Below, piece after piece: positions 45,792-55,611 of a DNA stretch of 64,000 bases (its first letter is position 1; each line of letters starts with the position of its first letter). A program made the translations under genes and the position numbers. The DNA is from Ramazzottius varieornatus (Eukaryota; Tardigrada; Eutardigrada; Parachela; Ramazzottiidae): assembly GCA_001949185.1 (NCBI GenBank), contig BDGG01000001.1, positions 7,576,149 to 7,640,148 on the forward strand. The letters run 5' to 3'. Below the pieces are notes generated by a model that was not told the DNA's origin, searched no databases, and saw nothing but the letters and a program-made list of their open reading frames with translations.

Positions 45792-46663
45792 CTAGACTGC
45801 TACTGTCCGAAGCATTTTAGCTTGTTTCTTTTCTTCCAGTTCTCTTATTTGCTGAGCGACGACCAACTTCCGATCTTCGAGAAACCGTCCATACGTTTCC
45901 GGGTCCAGTTCCCTAACGACTTCCACCCCTATCGTCCGGCACTGTTCTATTACCATCTGGCAAATGTACTGTAGGTCTATGTTCTCTTGCGGAGGATCCT
46001 CTGCTTTTATTTTGGCAATTTCATAAACGTGCTTGAAGGTGATTCGTCCTGCTATTTCTCCGGATTCTGCAACAACAACGAATACGTAACAGTATCGGAT
46101 GTTCACTGAACCCTAATCTCCTGTCAAAATCCTTCCCGTTTCTGCTTACTTGAATCCATTGCTCCGCGATTTATTCCCGCCGCTGCTTTTATGAAGTACG
46201 ACTGTGTTGGCCTGTGAATGATCAACTCGTATGTTCTGTCCGGCTGTAAAAAGAACACTCTATCAACTTCCGGTTCGAAGACTCGAGAAGTTACAAAGCT
46301 AAACATTCTGAATGCCGCTTTCTTTCGTCCCATGACTCACGTTTATTCTAACGCGCGTCGGAAGAGGAAGCCCCTCTTTGATATGCTTGGTCTTCTCGTT
46401 GAAATCTTTGCAAAACTGGGCAATGTTCAGACCGCGCTGGAGAGCACAAAGAAAACAGGGATGATAATTAGGTACCGACTGTTATTTCGCCTTGCGATTC
46501 AAAGCACAGATGCGCGATCGACGGGGCTTACCTGTCCAAGCATAGGTCCGAGTGGTGGTCCAGCAGCGGCCATTCCCGCAGGAATGTTCGTTCTCATCAG
46601 CGGGTTATGGACGACTTTTTGAACCAGCTTCTTGTATCCCTTCGCCTTCTTCACCGCCGACAT
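45792..46663 (-). CDS. MRPL11: Mitochondrial large-subunit ribosomal protein L11
   Basis: Nuclear-encoded uL11 of the mitoribosome, part of the stalk base that contacts translation factors. Four exons, 46663-46532, 46436-46341, 46243-46150 and 46066-45792, give 198 aa. The start [13 protein letters not shown] precedes the uL11 signature [17 protein letters not shown], then [16 protein letters not shown] and [11 protein letters not shown]. The C-terminal RNA-binding half shows [30 protein letters not shown] and CRTIGVEVV, followed by a lysine/glutamate-rich tail. Introns are short and carry no palindromic repeat. Divergent from the zinc-finger gene, with 534 bases between start codons. Confidence 0.96.
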
Positions 46664-47197
46664 GGTTGTGTGGTAGATGGACGACGCGAAGCCGAACCAG
46701 AGCCCGAAGGTTTATCCCTACTTTTCGCGGAAGGACTAGTCAGCTACCAAGCGTGGAAGAGTCCCATCTAAGAAAAAAAGTATGCACATTAGGGAATCGG
46801 ACATCGAGATCCGGAATTCGATGGATGCACTCCCGGTACGTCTCTTTCAACACCGAGCTTGCGTAAAATGAAAAGACAACATAACCTTCGAATGATTCCC
46901 GCCGGGGCTTTGATTGGCTGAAAATCATATTGTTCGTATCCCACTGTTGAGTTACATTGATTTTTATTCCTTTTTTTCTCGTTCTACCCTTGATGTTCAA
47001 ACTTGTCCCTACATTCATCTCGTCTTATCCGCTGAAAATCTGTGCTGGTGGATGCTGCAGGAGGTGCAGGAACTCGTGATCCGTCGCTCGTAGAGAAAAG
47101 GTAAACGCGCAGGCTGTTTACTTGTGGAAGGCGAACATGCCAACGCGAACGCACCTGTTCGGCTGTTCCCACCTGGAACTGATTGTCTGATTCTTCC
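46664..47197. promoter_or_regulatory. Shared divergent upstream region of MRPL11 and the zinc-finger gene
   Basis: 534 bases separate two head-to-head start codons, so it probably holds both promoters. No core element was identified with confidence. An upstream non-coding or coding exon of the zinc-finger gene could lie near 46990-47105. Confidence 0.4.
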
Positions 47198-49972
47198 ATG
47201 ATTGCAGGATTGAGTTCGAAGATCCAGGAAAAGCTTTCCAGAAATTGCAGGCGGAAGTTCGGAACAATGAAACGCCGAGAACGAGTCAACATCACTCCAG
47301 TTATGCCAGTTATCCTTCCTCGACCAGAGTCGGCCACCACGTCTTCCTCTGCCTCACTCGGGCCTTACTTCACCGATATTGAAGGCAACATTCATTTTGC
47401 CGGATCAAGTAAGACCATGGATGAATCCATACCCACCCACGTTACCGTAGAAGCTTCCGCGAAATCTTCACAAAAGATCATCTTGCCCAAGTTACCCGCT
47501 GGTGTCAAGCCACCTTCCAAGATCATCGTCATCAACAACAGCAACCGCGACGCTGGACCACCCAAAGTCCACGTTATCAACACATCGAAAGCTGGTTCAC
47601 AAGCGTATGATGAAGAGTCGCGGAAACGGAGGGTGATGACGGGAGAGCTGCACATGCCCAAGAATATCCTACCCAAGCCTGAACCGTTGATGCTAAAGAA
47701 GAAGCCTGTTGTGTTCGCTCGACCTGGGGGAACGGTGTCCGTACCCAAAATTGCCATTGCGAAGCTGCCAGTTTCCGGCAATATGCAGCAGAAGCGTGGT
47801 TACATCCATAACGTTGTCGAAGAAACGGCTTCGGATGGATTCGAAATCTACTCGGAAGACAATCTCGGTTCAACGTTCGCCTTCAACCTCCAGATGCAGC
47901 CCCTGTCTATAAGCGACTTTGAGGTACGTTCCTACATATACTCATCAACTTTCTGTGTGCAATTGAGCGAGGAAATCGTGAGATGGTTCCCACATCCGTT
48001 GCGAACAAAAAAGCTCAAGTCAGTTGATTTTGCGTTTAACGCTTCCGCCTGCGCATGACATCATCGTCTCATGTGTTTGATATGGCTAGACTGCAGGTGT
48101 ATTCCCGAAAGACTGTGAAGGCACGCGCAAACCGTTTCGGGCAGGTGTACTTTTCGGATTTTGATTATACCATCGAGCTTGTCACGCGCATCGCTTATTG
48201 TAATGTCTAGCCGTGCGGTACTTTTTCGTGAGCTTTGAAATTTGGATTTTACAGGGTAATCCGGTCACGCTGCCGCGTGCCATTCGACCCAAGCCTCCAC
48301 CACGTATCCAGCTCGCCGACGGTTCCGTTCTCCCCGCTATCTACCCGAAAGAACCGGCCCATGCTCTCTCTGTCTTCCCAGATGACGTTCGTCGAATGTT
48401 CTCCCTCGTTCCGAGCCAACCACCGGACCCTGACGACTTCCGACCGCCGAAACGTAGACGAGGCAAGAAAGGCAGCAAAGCCGAGAAGGCTCTCGTCCCC
48501 AAAGGCCGCACTGGCCGACCTACTCGTTTGAGAAAATCAGCGGCTCAGCTGCTGGAAGAACTCAACTCAGACAGTTTAGCCTTGTCTTCGGACGGGGTGA
48601 ATGTAAAGTGTCGTCCGTGTAATGTCCTCTTAACGAAAGACGGCACAGGATACTCGAGACAGCTCATGAGGCATCTGCAGCAAATCAAGTCACATAGATC
48701 CAATTATGAACAGTGGAAGTTCCGTCAAGAAGTCCACGCGGAACCATCCTTTTCCTCCTCTGAGGAGTCGCTTACAAGAAATCCGCTGACTCCAGAAGGT
48801 CCTCGATCCAGAGGTAAGCTTTGGAGGCGAAAACTGCACTTGAAAACTACAGGGGACGCATATGCTATCGTAGCGTTACAAAGTTGCGCTAGTGTAACGG
48901 GGTATTGTGGTTCTGTTACCTAAATTTACGCGCGTATGAGTACACGCACGATGGGTAAGTATGGGACAGGCGGAAAGGACGGCAAATTTACATCCTGAAT
49001 GGGAGCCAGCAATGAAAATCGAGCCTACGACATAACGCAGTGAAATTTAACCGTAGAAAATTGTCATGGACAGTGCCCATTAGCCGATCAGCTGTTTGAT
49101 TTTTGCGCTTCGAGGCTGAGGATTGTTCATTTGTTTTCCATTCAAAAACGCTCTCGAATTTTTAACCGTTCTTCCGTAATGTCCCAACCTCTTCAAGATC
49201 AATCGACCTCGACAGTACGCCGAAAAAGCCTTGAAGGACGCGCTATCTGCTATTCAGCACGTACGTACAGCAAAGCAGCTTTCAGTGTTGGTTTTTACTT
49301 CTAGCAAGAATCACCTGCCCGTGCCGCCGTAGCGAAAAGACCTGTCCCATACTTTTTACTGTCCCATACTCACCCATCGTGCGTGTACGGTAAAAGAAGC
49401 GTTAGGCTGCGCCACTTAGCTTCGTCATTTATTCGCGCATAGCCGGGCTAAAACAGCGGTTGAAATGCGCCACTTATGTTACCCGGTCTCACTCGCGCAT
49501 GGCTACAGTGAAAGTCGGATCGTTGCGTCAGAGAATGCTCTCTAATCTCGAATGTGGCTACAAATTTTGACGTTTTCCAGGAAGGCACAGAAGGACGCCA
49601 CTGTCTTTCGTGACGGAGTTCAACAGTCCGTGGCTGGAAATTACAGGTGACGGTGAGACGCTCTTCTGTAAAGCGTGCGATCTAGTCTTGGTCGGAGGAG
49701 GCCATAACATGCGCAGATCAGAGATCTACCGACACCTCTCGCGGGACGAGTCGCACCACCAGAAGGTCGGACTGTACGAAATCCTTCACGGAACCGTTGA
49801 AGGGGTTTCGGTGACTGAACAGAATACCGTCGACCTTATGGACGAAGTCATGAAGATGGCACCGGACGGGGCGGGAGACGACCATGAAGCTTTCTTGCAA
49901 GCCGAAGTGTCGCACGACAGTGAGATGGAAGAACCGGCCACCGAGGAAACCGAAGAAGAAGACGACGAGTAG
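47198..49972 (+). CDS. Protein with AT-hook-like motif and two BED/CGGBP1-like zinc fingers
   Basis: Three exons, 47198-47923, 48255-48813 and 49581-49972, join in frame to 558 aa. The first ATG is tentative because an acceptor-like ttgcag overlaps it at 47203-47208, so an earlier exon may exist. Residues 1-240 are Pro/Lys-rich and low complexity (KIILPKLPAGVKPPSKIIVI). The middle has PPKRRRGKKGSKAE and GRTGRPTRLRKS, an AT-hook-like RGRP variant and likely nuclear signal. Finger 1 is CRPCNVLLTKDG ... RHLQQIKSH; finger 2 is CKACDLVLVGGG ... YRHLSRDESHH. Both fit CxxC(n)HxxxxxxH fingers of the CGGBP1/BED class. The tail is acidic (EEPATEETEEEDDE). I infer a chromatin or DNA-binding role; no named orthologue recognised. 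Confidence 0.75.
48940..49388. mobile_element. Inverted-repeat element in zinc-finger gene intron 2
   Basis: Left end gtacacgcacgatgggtaagtatgggacag and the reverse complement of the right end (49320-49388) match over about 30 bp. Further shared blocks (ggcggaaaggacggc / tcgctacggcggc) are offset by an insertion. Same family ends as at 11546/13174 and 224-241. Confidence 0.75.
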
Positions 49973-50410
49973 TTTCCCATGTCGGTTTGTTTACTGTACA
50001 CTCTTGGTAACCAACTTCACGGGTTTTCAGCTTTACTATAGATAGGTCATAACTGTTGCATCAGACTTGGATCACAAAATCAACCCGCATATTTTTTTCG
50101 TCTCGTAAGGAAACTGTTAGTGTTACCGCTGTTTGACTTCTCTGAGGTTCTTCCTTTTGTCGTTTCGCCTAGATCATCTTGAAAAGTGAGAGGCAGTGAG
50201 ATTCAGTAAACCGAACCCAAGATCTAGTAGAGTGATGAAAACTGAACGTAGTACATTCGTGTTGGTTGATGGTCTAATGATGGAAAAAACATGGATTCAC
50301 GCAAGGCATGAAGTACTCTAAAATCTTGTCGGAATTGGAAAAGAAAAGCAGTTTGTTATGCCTCGAGTTTCTGGTAGTTTATTATAACTTCACGCTATGA
50401 GTCTAAATTC
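49973..50410. other. 3' flank between convergent genes
   Basis: Between the stops of the zinc-finger gene and glucosamine-6-phosphate isomerase. It presumably contains both 3' UTRs; no other feature seen. Confidence 0.5.
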
Positions 50411-52023
50411 TCAGCCTTCGGTGGATAGCTGCGTCGCCAGCGAGCTTCGTTCCTCCGTGGTATTCTCCGTGTGATCTTCTACCAGCTTATTATGAACTGC
50501 AAAATCAAAGTTTGTCAAAGAAGCAAATGTTCCAACTACGGTTAGCTGTGTGAAGGTTTACTAAATGGAATTACCATGGACAAGGCCTTTAAAATATTTG
50601 ACAGTCTTGACTTTGAGCTCCAGCGTGGCATCTTCATCACAGACGAACATGGCGCGTGGGTGCATCTGGAATGCTGAGACGGTCCACATGTGGTTGACAC
50701 CCTCTTCGATGGCTTTGTATAGAGCGAAGGCCTTGTGAGATCCCGTTATCACAATCATTACCTGAAAGAATCATCACCTCGTTCATTTCCAAGCAGGAAA
50801 CAATCGGAATCAGATCATCAGCTGACAGGCGAAACAAAAGTAAGTACTATCGGCTAATGTTCTCACCTCTCGAGCATCCATTACGGTACCTAAGAGCAAT
50901 TAAAAAACAGTAAATTAATCTTTACTCATACTTTGTATATTAGTAATACAGTGGCGGAAGAAATCAACGTACCAACGCCAACGGTCAAGGCCATGTGAGG
51001 TACTTGAGAGACGTCATTGTTGAAAAACCTGGCGTTCGCGTCGATGGTTTCTTTCGCCAACGTCTTCACGCGCGTCCTTGAAACCAGGCTTGATCCAGGC
51101 TCGTTGAACGCTACAACAGCAAACCATAACCGAAAGGCTACCCAAAACTACCATGGGCGATCTTGTACGGACTATTATAATTAGGAAAACAATACAATGC
51201 ACGCGGTAAATCGGATCACTCACGATATGCAAGGCTAATAATTCTATTACACAAACAGGCTTGATGCAGCAACGTGGCAATCTATTCGATTTTCTCACGC
51301 ACAGACAAACTACCCTGGAGAGAATCCAACCTCTCGCAGAGCAGGACAAGCAACCTGAGAATTAAGGCTCACCAATATGGCCATCAGGACCTATTCCTCC
51401 AATGAAGAGCTCGATTCCTCCAGCCGCCTTTATCGCGTTCTCAAACTGGTCACACTCCTTCACCAAATCTTTTGCGTTACCTAAGAACAGACCCTTCGAT
51501 CATATTTTCCTTTCCCACATAATCTAGCAAGCTCAGGCAAGGAAATCAGCAACCTACCGTCTAGCAAGTGAGCGTTCTTAGGGTCGATATCGATGTGCTT
51601 GAAGAAGTTATTCCACATGAAGGAATGGTATGATTCAGGGTGATTCCTGGCCAAGCCTGCAAGCGATCACAAATAATATCACGAACAACCTCTCATCTGA
51701 GATGCTTGATGGAATAGGAACGAGGAGAATCTCACCTACATACTCATCCATGTTGAACGTCTTCACGTATTTGAAGGACAACGTTCCTGCTCGATGGAAT
51801 TCCACCAGCTTCTTGTACATGCCCAGTGGAGTGCTACCTGCAAAAGAGCATCGCGACATCAAGGATCATCGTGCAAAGCCATAGCAGTAGCAGACATACC
51901 TGTAGGTAATCCTAGCGTAAAGACCCTTTCCGCGCTGGTTTTGTAGTCTAGGATGCGCCGTCTGACATATCTGGCTGCCCATTCCGACACTGCATCGTAA
52001 TCATCTACAATAACCAAACGCAT
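50411..52023 (-). CDS. GNPDA: Glucosamine-6-phosphate isomerase/deaminase
   Basis: Converts glucosamine-6-phosphate to fructose-6-phosphate and ammonia, the last step of amino-sugar catabolism, in the cytosol. Eight exons, 52023-51900, 51837-51736, 51656-51558, 51480-51373, 51110-50973, 50889-50867, 50761-50575 and 50496-50411, give 288 aa, the family's normal length. Motifs: [17 protein letters not shown] at the start, [15 protein letters not shown] (phosphate loop), FNMDEYVG with the catalytic Asp, [31 protein letters not shown] with the ring-opening His, [17 protein letters not shown], and [17 protein letters not shown]. The 23-base sixth exon is very small but preserves phase. The C-terminus after KLVEDH is short and polar. 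No intronic palindromic elements, unlike the neighbouring genes. Confidence 0.97.
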
Positions 52024-52352
52024 CGTTATACTCAACCTTGAGCAGTGATTCCAACCTGTCCAGTCAGAAGTCAGAACTGGAAGAAATGTCACGAAATTGT
52101 CGTTGAGCTATCCACGTCAATCATGGGATCGAGCTGCTGAATATGGCCCTGCTTGTGCTTGGCGTTGACGGGAAATTGGGAATTGGACATACATGATGAG
52201 CTGCTAAAGGGGGCCTTGCCGGAACGTCAAACACACTGATCGAGAGATTGATTGATTACGTTCCGCTAACAAATACGTAGGACCGATATGGTGTACGTCA
52301 TACGTTGATGATATGCAGTACATAATGCGATGTAATCTACTAACGAAACTCA

Positions 52353-52771
52353 AGATGAGCTCTTCATTCAATCAAGGAATCCGAGCAACAGAAGAAAACA
52401 GTCTCGCCAAACACAAGCAACTCGAGCAACTTCGAACCCGAAGAACCTCCAACCCGAAGACCTCTTTCCCCGAAGAACGCTTTCCACGACAGAAATCTTG
52501 TGAGAAGCCCCTAATTAATGCACCGCCAGAACCCTCCACCGATTGCTTTATCAAACCCCTAACAAAAATGCCCAGCAGATACTTTGGCAAAGAAAACCGT
52601 GACAAACTAATGAACCAAAGGCCGAGAACTAATCGGCTAAAGCGAAAAATTAATTATTTGGAAGAAAAGCCGGCGAAGAGCGAACAAAGGCGATCAGATA
52701 AAGATGCAGAGAAGCGAATCATATCAAAATCATTCAGTTATCAACCCGATATTTCTTTACCGCTGTCATGA
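52353..52771 (+). CDS. Small basic single-exon ORF, unknown
   Basis: ATG at 52353 opens a 139-codon frame (an in-frame ATG at 52313 would add about 13). The protein is very basic and polar, with KMPSRYFGKENRDKLMNQRP and KRKINYLEEKPAKSEQRR. No domain, signal peptide or membrane segment. It starts 330 bases upstream of the GNPDA start on the opposite strand and runs up to the MULE relic. It could be a real small gene, an exon, or chance. Confidence 0.35.
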
Positions 52772-52867
52772 TGTCGATGTTTCGAGCGACCAGCTTCAGA
52801 TAGTCTTCGGTCAGGCGGGGGCACGGACACACGACTCACAAAATGTCGACCAATTTCTCTGAGTACT

Positions 52868-54115
52868 TCACATGGTCTTGTCCCTCGGCGGTAAGGAACT
52901 CCCAACACGAGGTGCCTCCACACGAGCCTTGATGAACTTCAGTGCCTTTGAAAGTTCATCAAGAAACTTGTAGATTCCCGGGTGTGCGCAGTCCACCCGA
53001 TTTCCGAAAGCACCACGCCAGGCTTCAGCGTTGTTAGAGGTTCTCCACACCCCTTCCAGCGTACGTCCGTACACTCCCCACAAGTCAGGAGGATACATTG
53101 CTGGAACTTCGCTCCCGTTTGGGTCTATGTAGCCGATCCAAGTCTCGCTGAAGTACTTCACAAATCAAAAGCACACGATAATTACTCTGACTTATTCGGA
53201 TCAAAAGTAATCCCAAACAAAGCAGATTTCCCACTTTTCCAAAATCAGATTCTGGTGTGGCAGCGAAACTTCCCATATGCAATGACGTTTGCCAGGCATC
53301 TCGGATGCTCTTCCTTGGACAGTAAGCCAAACTCAGCACCAAGTTCATGGTCGTTCAGGTACCGTTCAGTCAGGTCATGTCCCTGGACATGTCTCCAGAC
53401 TGCTTACCAGAATTGAAAGCAACAGCCTGAAAGATTACGGGCACCAAACTAGCGGAAGCGGCAAATGTTTTAAATAATATACCTATTTTCCTCTAGCGGT
53501 TGCAAAATCTGACGAAACTTTTACCCTGAATACGGGCGTGCGGAAAAATCTTGCCGGTGGTGTTGATGACCGCTCGCTCATAATCGACCACAATGTTTTC
53601 CGGCTTTGGTCCTTCGTCCAAGTCAAGTTGGAATGGCATGGCCTCCAGGTTCGTCGCGAATCCCTCGCAAAGCCTCTCTTAGGTGGCGCTGCTCTTGTTT
53701 GGCAACAGGGCAAACAACACCGGAAATACACCGTCGAAGTGGTCCACATGGATAGTATACAATTGATGGAATAATTTGGGAATGATCTGGAATGTCCCGT
53801 CCATAATCAACGTGTCAGCCGACCGCAGGTACTAAAAATCCTCCTCCTTCAATACGATAATGCGTTGTGGATCAACCCTTCCGGTATCCACCAAAGGCTT
53901 TCCCTCCCAAGGTCGTATTTTCGAGATACGTCTTCAGATCAGTATATTCTGCCTTCTCCAGCACTGGCATCTGCACCTGTCGTTGGCGACATGCCATTCG
54001 CGTTAGGTTATGGGCGGACGGAAGATGACCAGCTACTTTGATCGGGATGTTCTGAATGAGATCACCGGGGAGCCGAACGGCAGCTTTCGCATCCTCTGCT
54101 TCTTTGAAGAGCGTC
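52868..54115 (-). pseudogene. MULE (Mutator-like) transposase, inactivated
   Basis: Reading the minus strand from 54115: LPGDLIQNIPIKVAGHLPS and NLTRMACRQRQ (linker typical of FLYWCH/MULE proteins), then about 53830 LIMDGTFQIIPKLFHQLYTI with the first catalytic Asp, GVFPVLFALLPNKSSAT, a stop or frameshift at about 53680, NIVVDYERAVINTTGKIFPHARIQG in pieces (second Asp region), and finally DLWGVYGRTLEGVWRTSNNAEAW ... CAHPGIYKFLDEL in pieces, the W..Y.RT..G..RTNN..E..H motif. At least two frame breaks make it non-functional. The order matches animal MULE transposases, so the family call is firm. Confidence 0.75.
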
Positions 54116-54166
54116 TTTGATTTTTCCCCAGTGTTACCACTGGGGAAAAATCAAAGACGCTCTTCA
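54105..54166. repeat. 29-bp perfect palindrome at the junction of two opposed TE ORFs
   Basis: Arms tgaagagcgtctttgattttt...(54105-54133) and exact reverse complement (54138-54166) around a 4-base loop, ttac. Both strands outward encode HWGKIKDAL: minus into the MULE relic, plus into the Myb-like ORF. Confidence 0.95.
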
Positions 54167-54374
54167 CGAAAACTTCAAAGAACCTCCATTCACGCCAACA
54201 GCCGACCAGGTCAAGAAGAGTTGGGAAAATGAGATGGCAAGTCACCGGAAGGAGAAACGAGGGAAAACTCTGTCTGGTGCCACCCCGCCGAAACAGAAAT
54301 TCTTCAACGATTTCGAGCGCGTCTACCACCAACGCAAGGACCTGAACCTAGACAACACCTTCAGTACCCAAGGT
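54138..54374 (+). pseudogene. Myb/SANT-like (MADF-type) TE DNA-binding domain exon
   Basis: The frame reads WGKIKDALHENF, then FTPTADQVKKSWENEM and FFNDFERVYHQRKDLNL before a possible gtaatt donor. The pattern of spaced tryptophan and helices fits the Myb/SANT-like trihelix proteins carried by PIF/Harbinger elements, and a Harbinger nuclease relic lies just downstream. Its first Trp-containing helix overlaps the palindrome. It could alternatively be a host MADF exon. Confidence 0.5.
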
Positions 54375-54445
54375 AATTTATTGTACCGACGCTTGTCCTT
54401 ACATAGCGATCCCGATGACAACATCAACATCATCAGAGAATAGTT

Positions 54446-54567
54446 GGGCTTTCGCAACTGACTTGACAATGATTGTTTTCCCAAGTGGCGCATACCTTCA
54501 GCCATCAACAGCGAACATGTGCGCCACTTCTAATGACCGCCTTGTTCAATTTATTTCACGGCATCTC
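54446..54567. repeat. GTGCGCCACTT palindromic element outside a recognised gene
   Basis: gggctttcgcaactgacttgac ... caagtggcgcata ... tgtgcgccactt ... tcacggcatctc. It follows the possible donor of the Myb-like exon, so it too may be intronic. Confidence 0.85.
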
Positions 54568-54967
54568 TTTTGAAAGAGAAAAACACGCATATAAATTAAT
54601 GATAAGTATTTTGAAAGGTCCAGCAATGGAAGCAATTATTCCGTCCACGATGAAACGAGTTCAAGAACTGCACTGTCATGAAATCTGCCGGGAACCCCTA
54701 TACAGACGTCCAATATTTCGCGATGCGGCGAGCAGAGAGCCTGCAGAAAATATTTCACCATAACGTTTTCTGAAAAAGCTCGAACAACCGTACAAATTTG
54801 AAAACTCGATAAAACTGAAAAACTTTCATGTTTAGAAATTTTTAGTCCATGGTATTCTGATTTTTTTCTGTCGTATTATGAGGAATTATTAATCATTGTA
54901 AAATCACAGGTACCTGCAAGTGCACGCTGTAATCCCCGTAGTGATCGTAGAAAGGCAGGGATGATTT

Positions 54968-55608
54968 TTACGGAGGTTCCACTTCGATATGCGAGCCATC
55001 AAGTGCGCCAAGAATGTAAGGAACCCATCTGGCACCTTTGCTTCTGAACTTCCGGTCGAAGTGATCCGCGTACCCATTCGCTTGCTCCACGCCTGGCATT
55101 TTGATGTAGTCGCTGTACTGAATATTCACTGCATTCAAGAACACAAGGAAATACTGGAGTACCGCTGATCGTCCCAAGCCAAATAAATTCGACATAGTAG
55201 TCAGACTGCATGACCGTTGTGACCCACTAGCTAAGTTTTATTAGGCGTGAAAATTTCCATGCCAGTTGGTAAGTGTTCTTCGGATGCATTGGGAAGCACA
55301 AGAGGTACCAGGTCCGTCACAAGCTTGGCGAACAGCTCGCGACCCACTCGAAAGCTTTCTTTGAACTGGGTGTTCGGGTATTCCAGTACTTCGGTCAGCG
55401 AAGACAGACGCAGCTGGCGACAGATTTCTGTTCTGTTTGTTCTGGATATAAACTCCATAACAAGATTTCCTGTTTCGTTTTCCGCCTCCATTTCCTCATA
55501 CAACAACATCGCGACTTGATGTGGGGCTTTGGATGCGGTGGATGCCACGAACTGCATTTGTTGTTGATGGAAATTCTTCAGCAGTAATTTCAGTTTTTCT
55601 GAATCCAT
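54968..55608 (-). pseudogene. PIF/Harbinger (HARBI1-like) nuclease relic
   Basis: The upstream half (55608-55231) starts MDSEKLKLLLKNF and contains FKESFRVGRELFAKLVTDL, the usual region before the nuclease. The second frame (55195-54968) reads LFGLGRSAVLQYFLVFL, then YIKMPGVEQANGYADHF and YILGALDGSHIEVEPP. LGALDGSHI carries the first catalytic Asp of the family. The linking segment that normally contains LATG is lost at a frame break near 55210-55231, and nothing follows after EVEPP*, so the later catalytic residues are missing. Confidence 0.75.
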
Positions 55609-55611
55609 CTC

